Shown one piece after another: positions 7,726 through 16,898 of a DNA stretch of 46,381 nucleotides. The notes below the pieces were generated by a model. That model did no database searches, had not been told where the DNA came from, and was given only the letters and a program-made list of their open reading frames with translations. The translations under genes were made by a program, and so were the position numbers. The stretch spans positions 1 to 46,381 of the forward strand of contig JACRML010000055.1 of NCBI GenBank assembly GCA_016214995.1, given 5' to 3'. This DNA is from Deltaproteobacteria bacterium (GTDB lineage: Bacteria > Desulfobacterota > GWC2-55-46 > UBA9637). Every line of letters starts with the position of its first letter. The stretch's first letter is position 1.

Positions 7726-7741
7726 TTTGACTAAGGTCAAA
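7726..7741. promoter_or_regulatory. Small perfect inverted repeat upstream of ATPase gene
   Basis: TTTGAC-TAAG-GTCAAA is a perfect 6-bp inverted repeat about 20 bp before the ATPase start. It could be an operator or a chance hairpin; only the symmetry is seen. Confidence 0.3.
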
Positions 7742-7761
7742 AAAGATGGTAAGTTGTTTTC

Positions 7762-8940
7762 ATGAAAAAAAGGTACCTTGTCCCACATATTCTGCGTGAC
7801 CTCAATGAAAAGATGGTTTTTATAGGCGGTGCAAGACAGGTTGGAAAGACGAGCCTGGCTAAGTATATTGGCGAAAACTATTTCAAGTATTACGATTATC
7901 TGAACTGGGATGCGCGGGATGATAGAAAGAATATTTTACAGTCACAGTTTAAAGGCAATGCCGAGGTTATCCTGTTCGATGAAATACACAAGTACAAGGA
8001 GTGGAAAAATTATCTCAAGGGGCAGTTTGATAAGCATAAAGATGATTTCAAGATTCTTGTGACCGGAAGTGCAAGGCTGGATGTATACAGGCGGGGCGGG
8101 GATTCGCTAATGGGAAGGTACTACTACTATCGCCTTCATCCCTTCAGCCTTGCGGAGTTTCTGGAAAGGGGAAATGAGATTGTCCCTTTCAAAGAAATAC
8201 TCTTTCAGGAGTCAGGGAAGGAGACAAAAGAGGCATTAGAGATAGCATTGAAATTTGGCGGTTTCCCTGAGCCTCTGCTTAAACAAAATGAAAAGGAACT
8301 TAGGAGGTGGCACAACCAGAGGGTTGAAAGGCTGGTGAGGGAGGATATAAGGGATTTGGAGAATATCAGAGAACTGTCGCTCCTTCATATCCTTGTGGAT
8401 ATTCTTCCTGACAGGGTCGGCTCTCTTCTATCCCTGAATTCTTTGAGAGAAGACCTTTCTGTCGCTCATAAGACTGTAGCGCACTGGATGGATATTCTTG
8501 AGAGGTTTTATTATCACTTCAGGATTTATCCCTTTCATCATAAAAAAATAAGGTCTCTGAAAAAGGAGCCTAAATTGTATCTATGGGATTGGTCTGAGGT
8601 TCCTGATGAGAGAGGCGCCAGGCTGGAGAATATAGTCGCTTCGCACCTGCTCAAGATGTGTCATTTTCTGAATGATGTGGAAGGTCACAAGACAGACCTG
8701 CATTTTTTAAGAGATGCTGAAGCAAGGGAGGTTGATTTTCTGGTTACTGAAAGCGGCAAGCCGTGGTTTGCTGTGGAGGTTAAGTCCAATTCAAAAGAGG
8801 TTTCAAAAAGCCTGCCATATTTTGGAGACAGGCTGGATATTCCATTTTTGTACCAGGCTGTCTCTGAAAAAGATGTTGATATAAGGAAAGATAAAGTGAG
8901 AATTATAAGTCTGGACAAATTTATTGTTTCACTTAAATAA
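7762..8940 (+). CDS. AAA ATPase with DUF4143 and nuclease-like C-terminus
   Basis: ATP-binding protein of the AAA_14/DUF4143 family. The Walker A motif is GGARQVGKTS (residues 21-30) and the Walker B motif VILFDEIH (about 70-77); sensor-like VTGSARLD follows. The DUF4143 part covers about 180-390 and contains EVDFLVT and WFAVEVKSN, the D...ExK pattern of restriction-endonuclease-like folds in this family. The cellular role of the family is not established; such genes are scattered, often near mobile or defence genes. Here it interrupts sugar genes between an aminotransferase and a SIS isomerase, which suggests cargo acquired by insertion rather than a part of the pathway. Length 392 is normal and the gene looks intact. 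Confidence 0.88.
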   Translation: MKKRYLVPHILRDLNEKMVFIGGARQVGKTSLAKYIGENYFKYYDYLNWDARDDRKNILQSQFKGNAEVILFDEIHKYKEWKNYLKGQFDKHKDDFKILVTGSARLDVYRRGGDSLMGRYYYYRLHPFSLAEFLERGNEIVPFKEILFQESGKETKEALEIALKFGGFPEPLLKQNEKELRRWHNQRVERLVREDIRDLENIRELSLLHILVDILPDRVGSLLSLNSLREDLSVAHKTVAHWMDILERFYYHFRIYPFHHKKIRSLKKEPKLYLWDWSEVPDERGARLENIVASHLLKMCHFLNDVEGHKTDLHFLRDAEAREVDFLVTESGKPWFAVEVKSNSKEVSKSLPYFGDRLDIPFLYQAVSEKDVDIRKDKVRIISLDKFIVSLK

Positions 8941-8985
8941 AATAGTAACATCTGTCCTTATTATTTTTTAAAAAGAGGAGAAGGT

Positions 8986-9570
8986 ATGAAAAAAGATATA
9001 AGTTGTTATTTTTCAGAACTTGGGAGCATGTTTTTAAAGGTTCAAGTTGCTGATAGTAGCGGTAAATCTCTTGAATTTGCAGATGCATTGGAGAAGGCAA
9101 TAAATTTAATTGTCAACCGGACTTCAAAAGGTTGCAAGGTTATATTTATAGGCAACGGCGGCAGCGCCTCTATTGCAAGCCATCAGGCGGTAGATTTTTT
9201 TAAAAATGGCAGTGTGCGCGCAATCGCCTTTAACGATTCGTCTCTTTTAACCTGCCTGAGCAATGACTTTGGCTATCAATATGTATTCGAAAAGCCCATT
9301 GAAATGTTTGCCGAGAAAGGGGATGTGCTTGTGGCTATAAGCAGTTCAGGCAAATCCGAGAATATATTAAGAGGCGCAGATGCGGCAAAAAACAAGGGCT
9401 GTCATGTAATAACCATGTCTGGTTTTAAGCCGGATAATCCCCTTCGGAGCAGAGGAGAACTTAATTTCTATGTTCCGTCAGATTCCTACGGTTATGTAGA
9501 GATTACTCACCTTACGCTTTGCCACTGCATGGTGGATACTATTGTTGGGAAACAACAAGATGCTAAGTAA
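8986..9570 (+). CDS. SIS-domain sugar phosphate isomerase, GmhA-like
   Basis: Predicted cytoplasmic ketose/aldose phosphate isomerase, closest in layout to GmhA, which turns sedoheptulose 7-phosphate into heptose 7-phosphate for ADP- or GDP-heptose. A strong ribosome site (AGAGGAGAAGG) precedes ATG 8986. SIS marks are FIGNGGSASIASH (about residues 53-65), LSNDFGYQYVFEKP and VAISSSGKSENI. By eye, the GmhA catalytic Glu of HFAEEL aligns with Asp in HQAVDF, and the catalytic His aligns with His in EITHLTLCH. The length of 194 matches GmhA. Kinase and cytidylyltransferase genes that could act next are at 26.8-28.9 kb. I infer a heptose or related ketose substrate but cannot fix it. Confidence 0.8.
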   Translation: MKKDISCYFSELGSMFLKVQVADSSGKSLEFADALEKAINLIVNRTSKGCKVIFIGNGGSASIASHQAVDFFKNGSVRAIAFNDSSLLTCLSNDFGYQYVFEKPIEMFAEKGDVLVAISSSGKSENILRGADAAKNKGCHVITMSGFKPDNPLRSRGELNFYVPSDSYGYVEITHLTLCHCMVDTIVGKQQDAK

Positions 9571-12037
9571 TAATATTCGTAATCAGATACAAGAGATATA
9601 CTTGGAGAGTAAAAAGGCAGTATATGTAATCTGGCATATAGTAGCTTTTATGTATACAACGCATAAAAGGGTGATATCTATCATCAGTTATGCTTTCCTT
9701 TTCTTGATATCTCTTGTTTTTGCATACAATGGCTATACAAAAACTATGGCAATAATGGATAGCCCTGTTGCAGATAGTATAAAAATAAGCATAAAACATA
9801 CATTCCCGTGGCTATTTTTAGTATTTATACTCATCCATGCTTTTTTCTTTATCGTATGGCATAGCGAGCAAAGAAGATATAAACTATTTTGGCTATGTTC
9901 TGCCCTTTTCATAGTTCAGAATGCTATAGCTGTTACTTTTTTTTCTTCCATTAAAATTCCTTTTATAATTATCACCAATCTTTCTATTGCATTTTTTGTC
10001 ATCTTGTTAAATACTCCCTGTTGGTTATCAAAACTGGAGAATAATTATGATAGATTAGAGCACGAAGCAAAAGGAGGCAAACTGCTTTTAGTATTTTTAG
10101 CTTACGGTATTATTGCTTTTACTATTTTTTCCCCTACCATAGATAATATTTTCAGGAGTGATTACTGGCTCATAGCGGCGCTTTTTAACACCTCAAGAGT
10201 ATTATCCCTTAATGATATAAAAGCCATAGCGACATTTGAGATGTTTGGAGACCAAAGGTCTCAGCCCCTGGCGCATTTACTTATGTTTGCAAGGTATAAA
10301 TTATTGGGCAATTATATAGAATTATATAATGTCCTGAATATATTATTGCATATTATCAATGGCTTCCTCATATTTATTATATTAAAGAAAATTACCAAGA
10401 AACTGATAGTGCCCTCCTTATTTGGCATATTCTTTATTGTGATGCCCGGCCATTTTGATACTGTAGCATGGACATATCACATATATATTGTTCTCGGAAC
10501 TACATTTTTCTTAATTATTTTGTTTTTATTGTTGCAGATATTTGATTCCAGACGTTTATTCTATATATACCTAAGCACTTTTCTATTGATTTTTTTAGTA
10601 TTATTTTATGAAGCATTTGTATTGGCTCCAGCTGTTGTATTAATATTTTATATACTTCATGTCTCACTGAAATATAATGCAGAAACATTTCCCAAACAAC
10701 AAACCGGTCTCATGTTTTACAGTACTTTTTTTGCCTACCTCGTTTTTATCGTTACTACTCTGATTGTGTTTAATATCGCAGGTGCACGAAGCAATATGAA
10801 ATTGATGGATTTATTATCTTTTCGTAATGTGACCATGGCATTGCAAGGTTCCCTTTTAGATATTTGGGAAACAGCGCTGAAAAATATAAACATAGGACCA
10901 ATTATAGAAATTAAAGATATCGTGTATTTACATCTTCCTTCCCTGTTGATTAGTAAGTGGAAGGATATTTTCAACCTTGCAGTTGGAATAATCGTGCTTT
11001 GCTATTTCAGGATTACAAGAGGCAATATGTTTTTGGTCTTACCATTGTTTATTATGTTGTTATCTTATTTGTTTATTATATCTCTCGGCAGAGTGCATTC
11101 TAATGATATTGATTATATAGTAACACAGCCACGATACCAATATTTTCCTAATAGTTTATTGGCAATAATAGGCGGGTTGTTATTATGGTCAGAAAATCAC
11201 CAGAGAAAACGAAAACATGCCATGATAATAATGATAGGCCTGTTGATAATTATTGGGGGAGATGTGAGGAATACTTTTCTGATGGAAAGAAAAGTAGCAG
11301 AGGCAATGAAGCCGATGACTACCCATTTTTGGCGTATAAAAAAGTTTGTAGCTGATAATCCTGATGCAAAAATATTTTTAAAATTTGTGCCTGATAATAA
11401 GGGTGTGTTTTCTCTTGGAACCGATATTGCCCTTGATATCCTCTATGCTGACACTGGCAAAATCACCAAATCACTCAATAATGCCACGCATATTTATGAT
11501 TCAAAACATTTCTTAAAGAATGAACAATATCACCTAAACAATGACAATTTGGGTAATTTTACCATTGAGTTTATGTATGGGCCTATTACAAATACTCTGC
11601 GAAAAGAAGTTATTATTCTTGGTTCTGATAAGATATTTCCAAGAGTTTCCCTTACCACTGATAAATCTATTCTGATTAAAATGAGAAATACAAAAACTGG
11701 TCTTGTTGATGAATATAAGTTTCCTTTTTCTCCCGCAAATTCTCAAGAATGGTTAGAACATCCTGTTTTAAAAGATTGGGCTTCTATAATAATTGAGAAA
11801 GATGGTGATAATTTATGTTTTATTGGTAACGGCATTCTTGAGAAAAAGGTTGCATTAAATGGTACCCATCGGCAATGGGATAAAGATGGTATGGATATGC
11901 TGGGAGGATATTATAAAGGAACTTCAGAAGTTGTTTTTATTATGAGGTCATTTGTTCAGGTAGACGATGCCAAATATAAGTGCAGCAAACAGGATGTCGG
12001 TAACCATCTGAATATCCAATTTAAAAAACCATGGTAA
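9560..12037 (+). CDS. Large multi-pass membrane protein, GT-C-like, unassigned
   Basis: I do not recognise a named family. ATG 9560 is the likely start, overlapping the SIS gene by 11 bp; TTG codons just upstream are alternatives. The first 570 residues contain roughly ten to twelve hydrophobic segments, with a periplasmic-type loop after about residue 180 (FRSDYWLIAALFNTSR) that recalls the acidic first loops of GT-C glycosyltransferases. Residues 590-825 form a soluble C-terminal domain without hydrophobic stretches. The base composition looks more AT-rich than the rfb genes downstream. Position next to a LamG lipoprotein and a GtrB-type transferase suggests transfer of a sugar to surface polymer outside the inner membrane; that is inference. 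Confidence 0.6.
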   Translation: MLSNNIRNQIQEIYLESKKAVYVIWHIVAFMYTTHKRVISIISYAFLFLISLVFAYNGYTKTMAIMDSPVADSIKISIKHTFPWLFLVFILIHAFFFIVWHSEQRRYKLFWLCSALFIVQNAIAVTFFSSIKIPFIIITNLSIAFFVILLNTPCWLSKLENNYDRLEHEAKGGKLLLVFLAYGIIAFTIFSPTIDNIFRSDYWLIAALFNTSRVLSLNDIKAIATFEMFGDQRSQPLAHLLMFARYKLLGNYIELYNVLNILLHIINGFLIFIILKKITKKLIVPSLFGIFFIVMPGHFDTVAWTYHIYIVLGTTFFLIILFLLLQIFDSRRLFYIYLSTFLLIFLVLFYEAFVLAPAVVLIFYILHVSLKYNAETFPKQQTGLMFYSTFFAYLVFIVTTLIVFNIAGARSNMKLMDLLSFRNVTMALQGSLLDIWETALKNINIGPIIEIKDIVYLHLPSLLISKWKDIFNLAVGIIVLCYFRITRGNMFLVLPLFIMLLSYLFIISLGRVHSNDIDYIVTQPRYQYFPNSLLAIIGGLLLWSENHQRKRKHAMIIMIGLLIIIGGDVRNTFLMERKVAEAMKPMTTHFWRIKKFVADNPDAKIFLKFVPDNKGVFSLGTDIALDILYADTGKITKSLNNATHIYDSKHFLKNEQYHLNNDNLGNFTIEFMYGPITNTLRKEVIILGSDKIFPRVSLTTDKSILIKMRNTKTGLVDEYKFPFSPANSQEWLEHPVLKDWASIIIEKDGDNLCFIGNGILEKKVALNGTHRQWDKDGMDMLGGYYKGTSEVVFIMRSFVQVDDAKYKCSKQDVGNHLNIQFKKPW

Positions 12038-12040
12038 TGC

Positions 12041-12805
12041 ATGAATAAGAAATCCGGTAAAATAATCACAGCGGGCAAATTACTCTTTATGTTAAGCATG
12101 GCAGCGGGACTTATGATGTTTGCCGGCTGTGATCATGCTTCGCTGTCCGATCCCTACTCTGATGCTAAGGCTGTTTGGCATATGGATGAGCGCGACGGTG
12201 ATCTCATAAGGGATGTGAAAGGCTTATATAATGCAACCGCCTATCACACAAAGATTGTTGCCAACCATCCCCCTGGATATGCGAGATACTTGAATGGATT
12301 AAATGCATACATTCAAACCCCTTTAAAATTGAGTAAAGACATGACCGTCTCTTTATGGGTAAAACCAGAGAGAGATTTGTGGGAAAGTGCAGCCTTGACC
12401 AAAAAGAGAAGCGGACATGCAATTATGTTGGACAATGGCCATACAGAGAGGACAAATTTTGTATTGCAATCCAGCGATCTTGAATATACTAAATTTGTTT
12501 GGCATACTGCTGATACCGATGTATTTTTTGAATTGCCATGGAATGAATGGTCGCATCTTGTAGTCGTAGCTAATTCTCAAGACAGTACATTGCAGGTTTT
12601 CTTAAATGGCGAACTACTCGGAGAAAATCGCACAAAAGGCGAGATTGTTATAGACGATACACCATTAACTATTGGTAAATGGGCAGTAAAAGATAAAAGA
12701 TTTTTTAGGGGCATGATAGATGAAGTGGTAATCTGGGACAGGGCGCTTACCAAGTCAGAGATTAAAAAAGTATTTGAAGTATTCATTACATCTGCCAAAA
12801 ATTAA
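12041..12805 (+). CDS. LamG-domain lipoprotein
   Basis: Predicted exported lipoprotein. Residues 1-30 form a signal peptide ending in the lipobox FAGC. The rest is a concanavalin-like LamG_3 jelly roll: AVWHMDE, the YLNGLNAYIQTP strand, DMTVSLWVKPE, NEWSHLVVVANSQD, LQVFLNGELLG and the closing GMIDEVVIWDRALTKSEI are the standard family pattern. Such domains usually bind carbohydrate or protein. It starts 3 bp after the preceding membrane gene, so both are probably co-transcribed and could act together at the cell surface. No catalytic motif is visible. Confidence 0.85.
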   Translation: MNKKSGKIITAGKLLFMLSMAAGLMMFAGCDHASLSDPYSDAKAVWHMDERDGDLIRDVKGLYNATAYHTKIVANHPPGYARYLNGLNAYIQTPLKLSKDMTVSLWVKPERDLWESAALTKKRSGHAIMLDNGHTERTNFVLQSSDLEYTKFVWHTADTDVFFELPWNEWSHLVVVANSQDSTLQVFLNGELLGENRTKGEIVIDDTPLTIGKWAVKDKRFFRGMIDEVVIWDRALTKSEIKKVFEVFITSAKN

Positions 12806-12836
12806 CGGTATAGGGAAAAACAGGAATTGTAATATT

Positions 12837-13814
12837 ATGATACGCAAAAAATTAATATCCATCATCTGTCCTGTTTACAATGAAGAGGAGGCAGTCCCTC
12901 TTTTTTATAAGAGGCTTATGTCTGCCATAGAAAGTCTACGCCAAGAATACGACTTTGAACTGATATTTACAAACAATGCCTCTGAAGACAGAACGCTGGA
13001 AGTTATAAAAGATATTCGTTTAAAAGACCCTATTGTCCAGGTAATAACATTTTCGCGGAATTTTGGCTATCAGGCATCAATATTAGCAGGCCTGCGAAAC
13101 GCAAAGGGAATTGGTATAGTTATAATTGATGTTGATTGTGAAGACCCGCCGGAAATGATACCAAGATTTCTCATGGAGTGGGAGAAAGGCTGCGATATCG
13201 TCTACGGAAGAAGGGATAAGAGACCGGAACACATTGCCCTTCAACTGGCGCGCAAGGTTTTTTATCGTATTACAAGGCTTATTGCTGATTATGATTTTAT
13301 TCTGGATATGGCAGAATTTTCTCTTTTCTCATCTCGTGTTAGAGATATAATATTGCAAAATCACTCCACCTTTCCCTTTATAAGAAGCGAACTGGGTTTT
13401 GTCGGTTTCAAGAGGCTGGGGATTCCGTATAATAGGGAGCCTCGTATAAGTGGTAAGACCCACTATAATTTTATAAAAATGGCGCAGTTTGCGATTGGAG
13501 GGATACTCAGCTCATCAACATTTCCTCTCAGACTTGCCGTATATCTTGGCATTCCGCTTGTTTTTATAAACTTATTTATTGCCCTTCTATCACTTATGGC
13601 AGGGGGCAGTATAGATATGCAAGTCATCTTTCTTCTGGATTTTAGCTATGCGATACTGGTATTGGTTTTTTTGTCTACTTATCTTGCACGGATATACAAA
13701 GATGGAATACGGAGGCCTCTTTTCATTGTAGACTGGCAAAACTCTATTTTGAATCAGGCCAATGCCGGCGAGCATGAGCCTGATGAAGAGGCAACCGAAA
13801 AGGAGCGCAGATGA
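12837..13814 (+). CDS. GT2 glycosyltransferase, GtrB/ArnC-like, with two TM helices
   Basis: Predicted inner-membrane enzyme that loads a sugar from a nucleotide donor onto undecaprenyl phosphate. ATG 12837 is preferred over an upstream in-frame ATG because the GT-A fold begins directly with KKLISIICPVYNEEEAVPLF. Motifs include FTNNASEDRT, FSRNFGYQASILAGL and the DVDCEDPPE catalytic acidic motif. Two hydrophobic segments lie at about residues 225-295, as in GtrB. The stop overlaps the rfbF start (ATGA), which ties this transferase to the CDP-sugar operon. A lipid-linked donor would suit the GT-C-like membrane proteins on either side. Confidence 0.87.
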   Translation: MIRKKLISIICPVYNEEEAVPLFYKRLMSAIESLRQEYDFELIFTNNASEDRTLEVIKDIRLKDPIVQVITFSRNFGYQASILAGLRNAKGIGIVIIDVDCEDPPEMIPRFLMEWEKGCDIVYGRRDKRPEHIALQLARKVFYRITRLIADYDFILDMAEFSLFSSRVRDIILQNHSTFPFIRSELGFVGFKRLGIPYNREPRISGKTHYNFIKMAQFAIGGILSSSTFPLRLAVYLGIPLVFINLFIALLSLMAGGSIDMQVIFLLDFSYAILVLVFLSTYLARIYKDGIRRPLFIVDWQNSILNQANAGEHEPDEEATEKERR

Positions 13815-14584
13815 AGGTGGTAATTTTAGCAGGAGGGCTTGGCACACGCATTAGCGAAGAGACAGTTGTTAAACCTAAACCGATGGTTGAGGTTGGCGGA
13901 AAACCTATCCTCTGGCATATTATGAAGATATATTCTCATTACAATTTCAACGACTTCATTGTATGTTTAGGTTATAAAGGTTATCTTGTCAAGGAGTACT
14001 TTGCCAATTATTTTCTCCATATGGCTGATGTGACATTTGACTTGAGCAGGGGCAATAATATGGAAATACATGAGAACTATGCTGAGCCATGGAAGGTAAC
14101 GCTGGTAGATACAGGAGAAAATACGATGACAGGGGGAAGGGTCAAACGCATTCAAAAATACATTGGCAACGAGACATTTATGCTCACCTATGGCGACGGG
14201 GTTGCCGACATTAGCATCAGTGAACTTGTTGCGTTTCATCACAGCCACGGTAAGTGCGCTACGATTACATCAACCCAACCGCCGGGACGTTTCGGAGCCC
14301 TTAATCTTGACAAAAATAATCATGTGGCATCATTTCAGGAGAAGCCAACCGGGGATGGGGCATGGATTAACGGTGGTTTTTTTGTTATGGAACCCTCTGT
14401 TTTTTCTTATATTGACAATGACCATACCGTATTAGAACGGGTGCCTTTGGAACGGCTTGCTCAAGATAGAGAACTTGTGGCCTTTAAGCATAGCGGTTTT
14501 TGGCAGCCAATGGACACTTTGCGAGACAGAAACCATCTGGAAGAACTATGGGCTTCCGGCAAGGCGCCATGGAAGGTGTGGTAG
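13811..14584 (+). CDS. rfbF: Glucose-1-phosphate cytidylyltransferase
   Basis: Makes CDP-glucose from CTP and glucose 1-phosphate, the entry step for CDP-6-deoxyhexoses. The N-terminal nucleotide-binding loop is LAGGLGTRISEETVVKPKPM; VGGKPILWHIMKIYS, TYGDGVADI and the substrate region WINGGFFVMEP follow. The length of 257 residues is exactly that of RfbF. The gene starts within the stop of the GT2 gene and ends one base before the rfbG ATG, so it is clearly part of one operon. Identification is firm. Confidence 0.96.
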   Translation: MKVVILAGGLGTRISEETVVKPKPMVEVGGKPILWHIMKIYSHYNFNDFIVCLGYKGYLVKEYFANYFLHMADVTFDLSRGNNMEIHENYAEPWKVTLVDTGENTMTGGRVKRIQKYIGNETFMLTYGDGVADISISELVAFHHSHGKCATITSTQPPGRFGALNLDKNNHVASFQEKPTGDGAWINGGFFVMEPSVFSYIDNDHTVLERVPLERLAQDRELVAFKHSGFWQPMDTLRDRNHLEELWASGKAPWKVW

Positions 14585-15667
14585 ATGTTTAATGGTATTT
14601 ATCAAAATAGAACCGTATTGATTACAGGACATACAGGTTTTAAAGGTGCATGGTTATCGCTTTGGTTGCACCATTTGGGAGCCAATGTCATTGGCTATTC
14701 ATTGAAGCCTCCAACCAACCCAAACCTCTTTGAACTCTGCAACCTAAAAGATAAATTAATTCATATTCAAGGTGATGTAAGAGATTTTGGTCATCTTAAG
14801 GATATAATTAAAGAATATAAACCAGAAATAATTTTTCATATGGCAGCGCAATCTCTTGTAAGGCGTTCCTATCACGATCCGGTTGAGACTTATTCTACGA
14901 ATGTCATGGGGACGGTTCATCTGCTGGAAGCAGTTCGCCATGTTGGAGGGGTTAAGGCAGTAATCAATGTAACAAGCGATAAGTGCTATGAAAATAAAGA
15001 GTGGATATGGGGCTACCGGGAAAGCGACCCAATGGGCGGTTATGACCCTTATAGCAGCAGCAAAGGATGCGCTGAACTGGTAACAAATGCTTATTTAAAA
15101 TCATACTTTAATTCTGGAAATTACAAAGAGCATGGCGTGTCCTTAGCCTCAGTGAGGGCAGGCAATGTAATCGGCGGCGGAGATTGGGCTGAGGATAGGC
15201 TTATTCCTGATTGTATTAAAGCCGTGATGAAAAACAGTCCGATTATCATCCGCTATCCAGACGCTGTCCGGCCTTGGCAGCATATTCTGGAGCCGCTTTA
15301 TGGTTATCTTTTACTGGCTCAGCGCCTTTGTCAGGATGGCGCTAAATTTGCTGAAGCATGGAATTTTGGGCCAAACGATGAGGATGTTAAACCTGTTAGA
15401 TGGATCGCAGAACATATAGTTGAGATGTGGGGAGATAATGCGCGCTGGGAGATTGCCAAAGATAATCATCCTCACGAAGCCCATTGCCTGAAATTAGACT
15501 GTTCCAAAGCAAAGTCAAAGATTGAGTGGCAGCCACGATGGGACTTGAAAATAGCATTAGAAAAAACAGTGGAATGGTATAAAAGGTATTGCAATCATGA
15601 GGATATGTTTAAAATTACAATGGCTCAGGTTCAAAGTTATGAAAAATGTATTCAAGAAGATAGGTAG
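14585..15667 (+). CDS. rfbG: CDP-glucose 4,6-dehydratase
   Basis: NAD-dependent short-chain dehydrogenase/reductase that converts CDP-glucose to CDP-4-keto-6-deoxyglucose. The nucleotide-binding motif is ITGHTGFKGAWLS; the catalytic set includes VTSDKCYEN and YSSSKGCAELV (YxxxK). Family-specific patches are NVIGGGDWAEDRL and RPWQHILEPL. The 360-residue length is normal. It follows rfbF without a gap and precedes a sugar C-methyltransferase, giving the classic CDP-branched-deoxysugar order. Confidence 0.96.
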   Translation: MFNGIYQNRTVLITGHTGFKGAWLSLWLHHLGANVIGYSLKPPTNPNLFELCNLKDKLIHIQGDVRDFGHLKDIIKEYKPEIIFHMAAQSLVRRSYHDPVETYSTNVMGTVHLLEAVRHVGGVKAVINVTSDKCYENKEWIWGYRESDPMGGYDPYSSSKGCAELVTNAYLKSYFNSGNYKEHGVSLASVRAGNVIGGGDWAEDRLIPDCIKAVMKNSPIIIRYPDAVRPWQHILEPLYGYLLLAQRLCQDGAKFAEAWNFGPNDEDVKPVRWIAEHIVEMWGDNARWEIAKDNHPHEAHCLKLDCSKAKSKIEWQPRWDLKIALEKTVEWYKRYCNHEDMFKITMAQVQSYEKCIQEDR

Positions 15668-15673
15668 ATAACA

Positions 15674-16897
15674 ATGAATTGTAGATTTTGTAATACAAGA
15701 TTAATCCATTTATTTGCATCTGTAGGCCCATCTCCGCTGTCTAATTCTTATCTCACTAAAGAGCAATTGCACAAAATGGAGCCTTACTATCCATTAGATG
15801 TCTATGTATGTGAAAATTGTTTTTTAGTTCAACTTGAAGAATTTGAAAGCCCCAAAAATATATTCAGTGATTATGCGTATCTTTCATCTTATTCCGATAC
15901 ATGGTTAAATCATGCCAGGACCTATGTTCAAAAGATGATAGATGTTTTTGGAATAGATAAAAAATCTCATGTTGTTGAAATTGCAAGTAACGACGGGTAT
16001 CTGCTTCAATATTTTATTGAGAAGAAGATTCCTGTGTTGGGGATTGAACCTGCCGCAAATGTTGCGGAAATAGCCAAACAAAAAGGTATTCCTACCGAGG
16101 CGATATTTTTCGGAGCAAAAACAGCGCAACGATTAGCAACAGAAGGGAAGCATGCCGATCTTCTCTTGGGAAACAATGTCTTGGCCCATGTGCCGGATCT
16201 GAATGACTTTGTGGCAGGGTTAAAGATTCTTCTGAAACCACACGGTGTGATTACCATGGAATTCCCTCACCTTATGAGACTGATGGAAGAAACACAGTTC
16301 GATACTATTTACCATGAACATTTTTCTTATTTTTCTTTCCTGACCGTGAAAAAGGTGTTTGAGGAGCATGAACTGACTCTGTTCGATGTAGAGGAATTAT
16401 CCACTCACGGAGGTTCCTTAAGGATTTATGCAAAACATGAGGAAGATACGATGAAACCAATTTCTGAAAGGGTTATAGAGCTAGAACAACGGGAGATCAA
16501 TGCCGGACATACAGATATTAATCATTATCTTGCCTTTGCGGAAAAGGTTCAAGCGGTTAAGAGGGATATTCTTTCTTTTCTGATTAAAGCAAAGAATGAA
16601 GGGAAAATAATTGTGGGTTATGGCGCTCCTGCAAAGGGGAATACACTGCTTAACTATTGCGGGGTGAGAACTGATTTTATTGATTATACGGTTGATAAAA
16701 ACCCCTATAAGCAAAGACGTTATTTGCCTGGAAGCCGCATACCCATCGAAGCGCCGGATAAGATAAGAGAAACAAAGCCGGATTATGTATTTATCCTGCC
16801 ATGGAATCTCAAAGGTGAAATTATGGAGCAGATGTCCTTTATTCATGAATGGGGCGGAAGATTTGTTATCCCTATCCCAAGAGTTGAGATAATGTGA
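15674..16897 (+). CDS. SAM-dependent sugar C-methyltransferase (TylCIII/NovU type)
   Basis: Predicted to add a methyl group to carbon 3 of the 4-keto-6-deoxy nucleotide sugar made by RfbG. It shows the three-part family layout: an N-terminal zinc-binding domain with CRFCNTRL and VCENCFLVQ (residues 3-60), a class I SAM fold with VVEIASNDGYLLQYF and GIEPAANVAEIA, and a C-terminal Methyltransf_14 domain with YGAPAKGNTLLNYC and IPRVEIM. The conserved YHEHFSYFS segment carries the catalytic acid-base residues in characterised members. The length of 407 is normal. Direct adjacency to rfbG makes the CDP sugar the likely substrate, though the stereochemistry is unknown. Confidence 0.92.
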   Translation: MNCRFCNTRLIHLFASVGPSPLSNSYLTKEQLHKMEPYYPLDVYVCENCFLVQLEEFESPKNIFSDYAYLSSYSDTWLNHARTYVQKMIDVFGIDKKSHVVEIASNDGYLLQYFIEKKIPVLGIEPAANVAEIAKQKGIPTEAIFFGAKTAQRLATEGKHADLLLGNNVLAHVPDLNDFVAGLKILLKPHGVITMEFPHLMRLMEETQFDTIYHEHFSYFSFLTVKKVFEEHELTLFDVEELSTHGGSLRIYAKHEEDTMKPISERVIELEQREINAGHTDINHYLAFAEKVQAVKRDILSFLIKAKNEGKIIVGYGAPAKGNTLLNYCGVRTDFIDYTVDKNPYKQRRYLPGSRIPIEAPDKIRETKPDYVFILPWNLKGEIMEQMSFIHEWGGRFVIPIPRVEIM

Positions 16898-16898
16898 A

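Noticed and set aside
9560-12037. O-antigen polymerase (Wzy) or ligase (WaaL)
   Set aside because: It has many membrane segments, but I cannot see the characteristic large periplasmic loop motifs, and it has a 230-residue soluble C-terminal domain. Topology alone is not enough.
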